Source of the DNA: Micromonospora sp. WMMD882
Lineage (GTDB): Bacteria > Actinomycetota > Actinomycetes > Mycobacteriales > Micromonosporaceae
Direction of reading: 5' to 3'
Assembly (NCBI RefSeq): GCF_027497255.1
Contig: NZ_CP114903.1
Coordinates: 5,084,001 to 5,148,000, forward strand
Length of the DNA: 64,000 nt
Both the position numbers and the translations under genes were made by a program. Under the pieces are notes generated by a model. That model was given only the letters and a program-made list of their open reading frames with translations, did no database searches and was not told the origin of the DNA. Below are positions 62,143 through 64,000 of the stretch, one piece after another (the first letter of the stretch is position 1; each line of letters begins with the position of its first letter).

Positions 62143-62649
62143 TCAGTGCGGGGACTCGCCCCGCGCCTCGGCCTCCTGGTGCCGCCGGTACGACGCCCGG
62201 ATCTCCGCCTCGGCCTCCGTCCGGCCGACCCAGGTCGCGCCCTCGACCGACTTGCCGGGCTCCAGGTCCTTGTACACCTCGAAGAAGTGCTGGATCTCCA
62301 GTCGGTCGAACTCGCCCAGGTGGTGGATGTCGCGCAGATGCTCCTGCCGCGGGTCCTCGTAGGGCACGCAGAGGACCTTGTCGTCGCCGCCCTTCTCGTC
62401 CGTCATCCGGAACATGCCGATGGTGCGGCACCGGATCAGGCAGCCTGGGAAGGTCGGCTCGGGGACGAGCACCAGGGCGTCCAGCGGGTCGCCGTCCTCG
62501 CCCAGGGTGCCCTCGATGAACCCGTAGTCGGCCGGATACTGGGTGGACGTGAAGAGCGTGCGGTCCAGCCTGATCCGGCCGGTCGCGTGGTCCACCTCGT
62601 ACTTGTTGCGGTGACCCTTGGGGATCTCAACCGTGACGTCGAAATCCAT
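62143..62649 (-). CDS. ppa: Inorganic pyrophosphatase
   Basis: A 168-residue family I soluble pyrophosphatase that hydrolyses PPi to two phosphates, pulling biosynthetic reactions forward. [34 protein letters not shown] and the EHLRDIHHL segment carry the substrate and Mg-binding residues (three Asp of the DGDPLD region). It is of normal bacterial length. ATG 62649 has GGGAG upstream. It converges with eccD and diverges from the dacB-like gene, as ppa and dacB are also neighbours in M. tuberculosis (Rv3628/Rv3627c). Confidence 0.96.
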   Translation of the reverse strand: MDFDVTVEIPKGHRNKYEVDHATGRIRLDRTLFTSTQYPADYGFIEGTLGEDGDPLDALVLVPEPTFPGCLIRCRTIGMFRMTDEKGGDDKVLCVPYEDPRQEHLRDIHHLGEFDRLEIQHFFEVYKDLEPGKSVEGATWVGRTEAEAEIRASYRRHQEAEARGESPH

Positions 62650-62796
62650 CTCACGCTCCCTACGTTTGCCGACGCTGGCTACCGAACAGTGACGGCACCC
62701 GGACAGGCGAAGCGCACCCGCCGGCGTCGGGCGCCGCATAGTCTTCGGACCGAAGTAGTGTCGCCCAAGCCGTTTTCAGTGGGGGAGGAGGGGGCT

Positions 62797-64000
62797 GTGG
62801 GGAGGGAAGACTCACACTACCGCCCGGAGGGCGACCGCGCGTCGGGGAAACCCGCGCCGGTCACCGGGCGGGTGGTGGTGCCCGGCGCGCAGGGGCCGGG
62901 GAGGACGCCGGGGGTCACCGGGGAACCACCGCGCCAGGTCGGGTCGTCGGGCGGGCAGCCTCCGCCGCCGGTCTACCGTCCGCCGGCGCGTGCCGGCCAG
63001 CCGGGCGGCCCGGACGCCGCGCCGCCATCCGGCGAGCCGACCGCGCCCACCGCTGCGTCCGGCCGTGAGTTCTTCGCCGCGGAGCCGCCGCCGGCGGCGA
63101 CGCCCCCGGACGAGCCGGTCACGCCGGCCCCCCGACGCCGGCGGACCCTGCTGGTCGCCCTGGCCGGCGTGCTGCTGGTGATCGCGGGCGCCGGGCTGGT
63201 GGTGGTCCGGCCCGGCCCGGTCGCCGGCTGGCTCGGCGACGACGACACCGGCCGCGCCGCCCCCCGACCGTCGGAGCCCGCGCCCGTGCCGGTGCTGGCC
63301 GGGCCGTCCACGGCGGTTCCCGTGCCCACCCCCGCCGGCCTGGCCGCCGCCCTGGACCCACTGCTGCGGGCGGCCGCCCTGGGCAGCCGGGTCAACGTCT
63401 CGGTGACCGACGTCGGCACCGGTCAGGAGCTGTACGGCCGGGGCGCGGACGACGCCACCGTCCCGGCCTCGGTCACCAAGCTGGTCACCGGGGTGACCGT
63501 GCTGGCCGCGCGCGGCCCGGCGTACCGGATCGCCACCCGGGCGGTGGCCGGGGCGGCCCCCGGCGAGGTGGTGATCGTCGGTGGCGGTGACCCGACGCTG
63601 GCCGTCGACGGCAACGGCTACTACCCCGGCGCGGCCCGCCTGGACGACCTCGCCGGGCAGGTCCGGCAGGCGCTCGGCGGGGTGGCCCCGACCAGGGTGA
63701 CGGTCGACTCCACGCTCTTCCCCGGCCCGGTCTTCGAGCCCGGCTGGGACGCCGACATCCCCACCGGCGGGTACGGCGGCGCGGTCACCGCGCTGATGAC
63801 CGACGGCGCCCGGCGGGACCCGGACGCCGGCCCGAAGGCGGCGGCCCGTTTCCCGGACCCCGACCTGGCGGCCGGGCGGGCGTTCGCCCGGCTGCTCGGC
63901 GTGCCGGCGGACGCCAAGGTGACCCGGGGCGCCGCCCCGGCCGGCGCCGCCGGCGCCAGCCCCGGCGCGGCCCCCGCCCCCGGCGTCGAGCTGGGTCGGG
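62797..64000 (+). CDS. dacB: D-alanyl-D-alanine carboxypeptidase/endopeptidase (DacB/PBP4 type), 3' end missing
   Basis: A partial gene open to the window edge (401 codons). GTG 62797 follows GGGGGAGGAG. A Pro-rich cytoplasmic leader (about 1-110) with RRRR and one transmembrane helix (about 117-140) precede the external PBP4-like (peptidase S13) domain. ASVTK at about residue 226 is the catalytic Ser-x-x-Lys motif, and VIVGGGDPTL and STLFPG are typical of the family. It trims peptidoglycan side chains. The SxN and KTG motifs would lie beyond the window. Confidence 0.88.
   Translation, partial: MGREDSHYRPEGDRASGKPAPVTGRVVVPGAQGPGRTPGVTGEPPRQVGSSGGQPPPPVYRPPARAGQPGGPDAAPPSGEPTAPTAASGREFFAAEPPPAATPPDEPVTPAPRRRRTLLVALAGVLLVIAGAGLVVVRPGPVAGWLGDDDTGRAAPRPSEPAPVPVLAGPSTAVPVPTPAGLAAALDPLLRAAALGSRVNVSVTDVGTGQELYGRGADDATVPASVTKLVTGVTVLAARGPAYRIATRAVAGAAPGEVVIVGGGDPTLAVDGNGYYPGAARLDDLAGQVRQALGGVAPTRVTVDSTLFPGPVFEPGWDADIPTGGYGGAVTALMTDGARRDPDAGPKAAARFPDPDLAAGRAFARLLGVPADAKVTRGAAPAGAAGASPGAAPAPGVELGR

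Overview
The window is a very GC-rich (roughly 72-73% by eye) actinobacterial chromosome segment. GTG starts are frequent, genes are tightly spaced with several 4-base stop/start overlaps, and it carries WhiB, CRP, ESX-type secretion, RHS and LamG genes and a CBM2-GH30 glycosidase. Together these suggest a soil actinomycete of the Micromonosporaceae (Micromonospora-like). The genus is an inference, since no rRNA is present.

Layout. (1) 1-9.6 kb: asd, a GAF-GGDEF diguanylate cyclase, a secreted 5'-nucleotidase, an FAD monooxygenase, a secreted CBM2-GH30 xylanase with a LacI-type operator upstream, and tRNA-Pro(CGG). (2) 9.9-20.0 kb: metallophosphoesterase, YqeY, PonA2-like penicillin-binding protein, WhiB4/WblA-like regulator, two ArsA-like ATPases, a 51-residue protein, RidA and a metallo-beta-lactamase-fold protein. 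Apart from YqeY, two clade-specific genes and the break noted below, this is the gene neighbourhood of M. tuberculosis Rv3683 down to Rv3677c. (3) 20.0-47.5 kb: an accessory interval that splits that neighbourhood. It holds a class III nucleotide cyclase fused to an ATPase/TPR module, a membrane protein, a receptor-like Ser/Thr kinase, a secreted alpha/beta hydrolase, a TetR-led acyl-CoA carboxylase operon (AtuA-like, carboxyltransferase, biotin carboxylase/BCCP, acyl-CoA dehydrogenase), a giant LamG/FG-GAP protein, a 2117-residue RHS protein and two small membrane proteins. (4) 47.5-53.9 kb: the conserved order resumes with crp, (cbiZ, capA-like), nth, a TlpA-like lipoprotein, a NUDIX hydrolase and marP, matching Rv3676 to Rv3671c. 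(5) 53.9-62.1 kb: part of a type VII (ESX-like) secretion locus, mycP and eccC divergent from eccD. (6) 62.1-64.0 kb: inorganic pyrophosphatase and the 5' part of a DacB/PBP4-type D,D-carboxypeptidase that runs off the window.

How the parts may work together. Much of the window serves the cell envelope: PonA2, MarP, DacB, type VII secretion and the ArsA pair. Several genes sense or signal: WhiB4, GGDEF, the kinase, and a nucleotide cyclase about 24 kb from the cAMP-receptor regulator Crp. The secreted xylanase, nucleotidase and peptidase-like hydrolase fit a saprophyte. The LamG/RHS pair looks like a secreted polymorphic-toxin or contact system whose C-terminal domain I do not recognise.

At sequence level three features stand out. 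A roughly 65-bp palindromic repeat occurs twice: once supplying the stop codon of the cyclase gene, once read through in frame inside the AtuA-like gene. Short tandem duplications cover the 3' ends of at least three genes, including their stop codons. Long perfect hairpins sit between many convergent genes. I saw no insertion sequences, prophage genes or CRISPR array.
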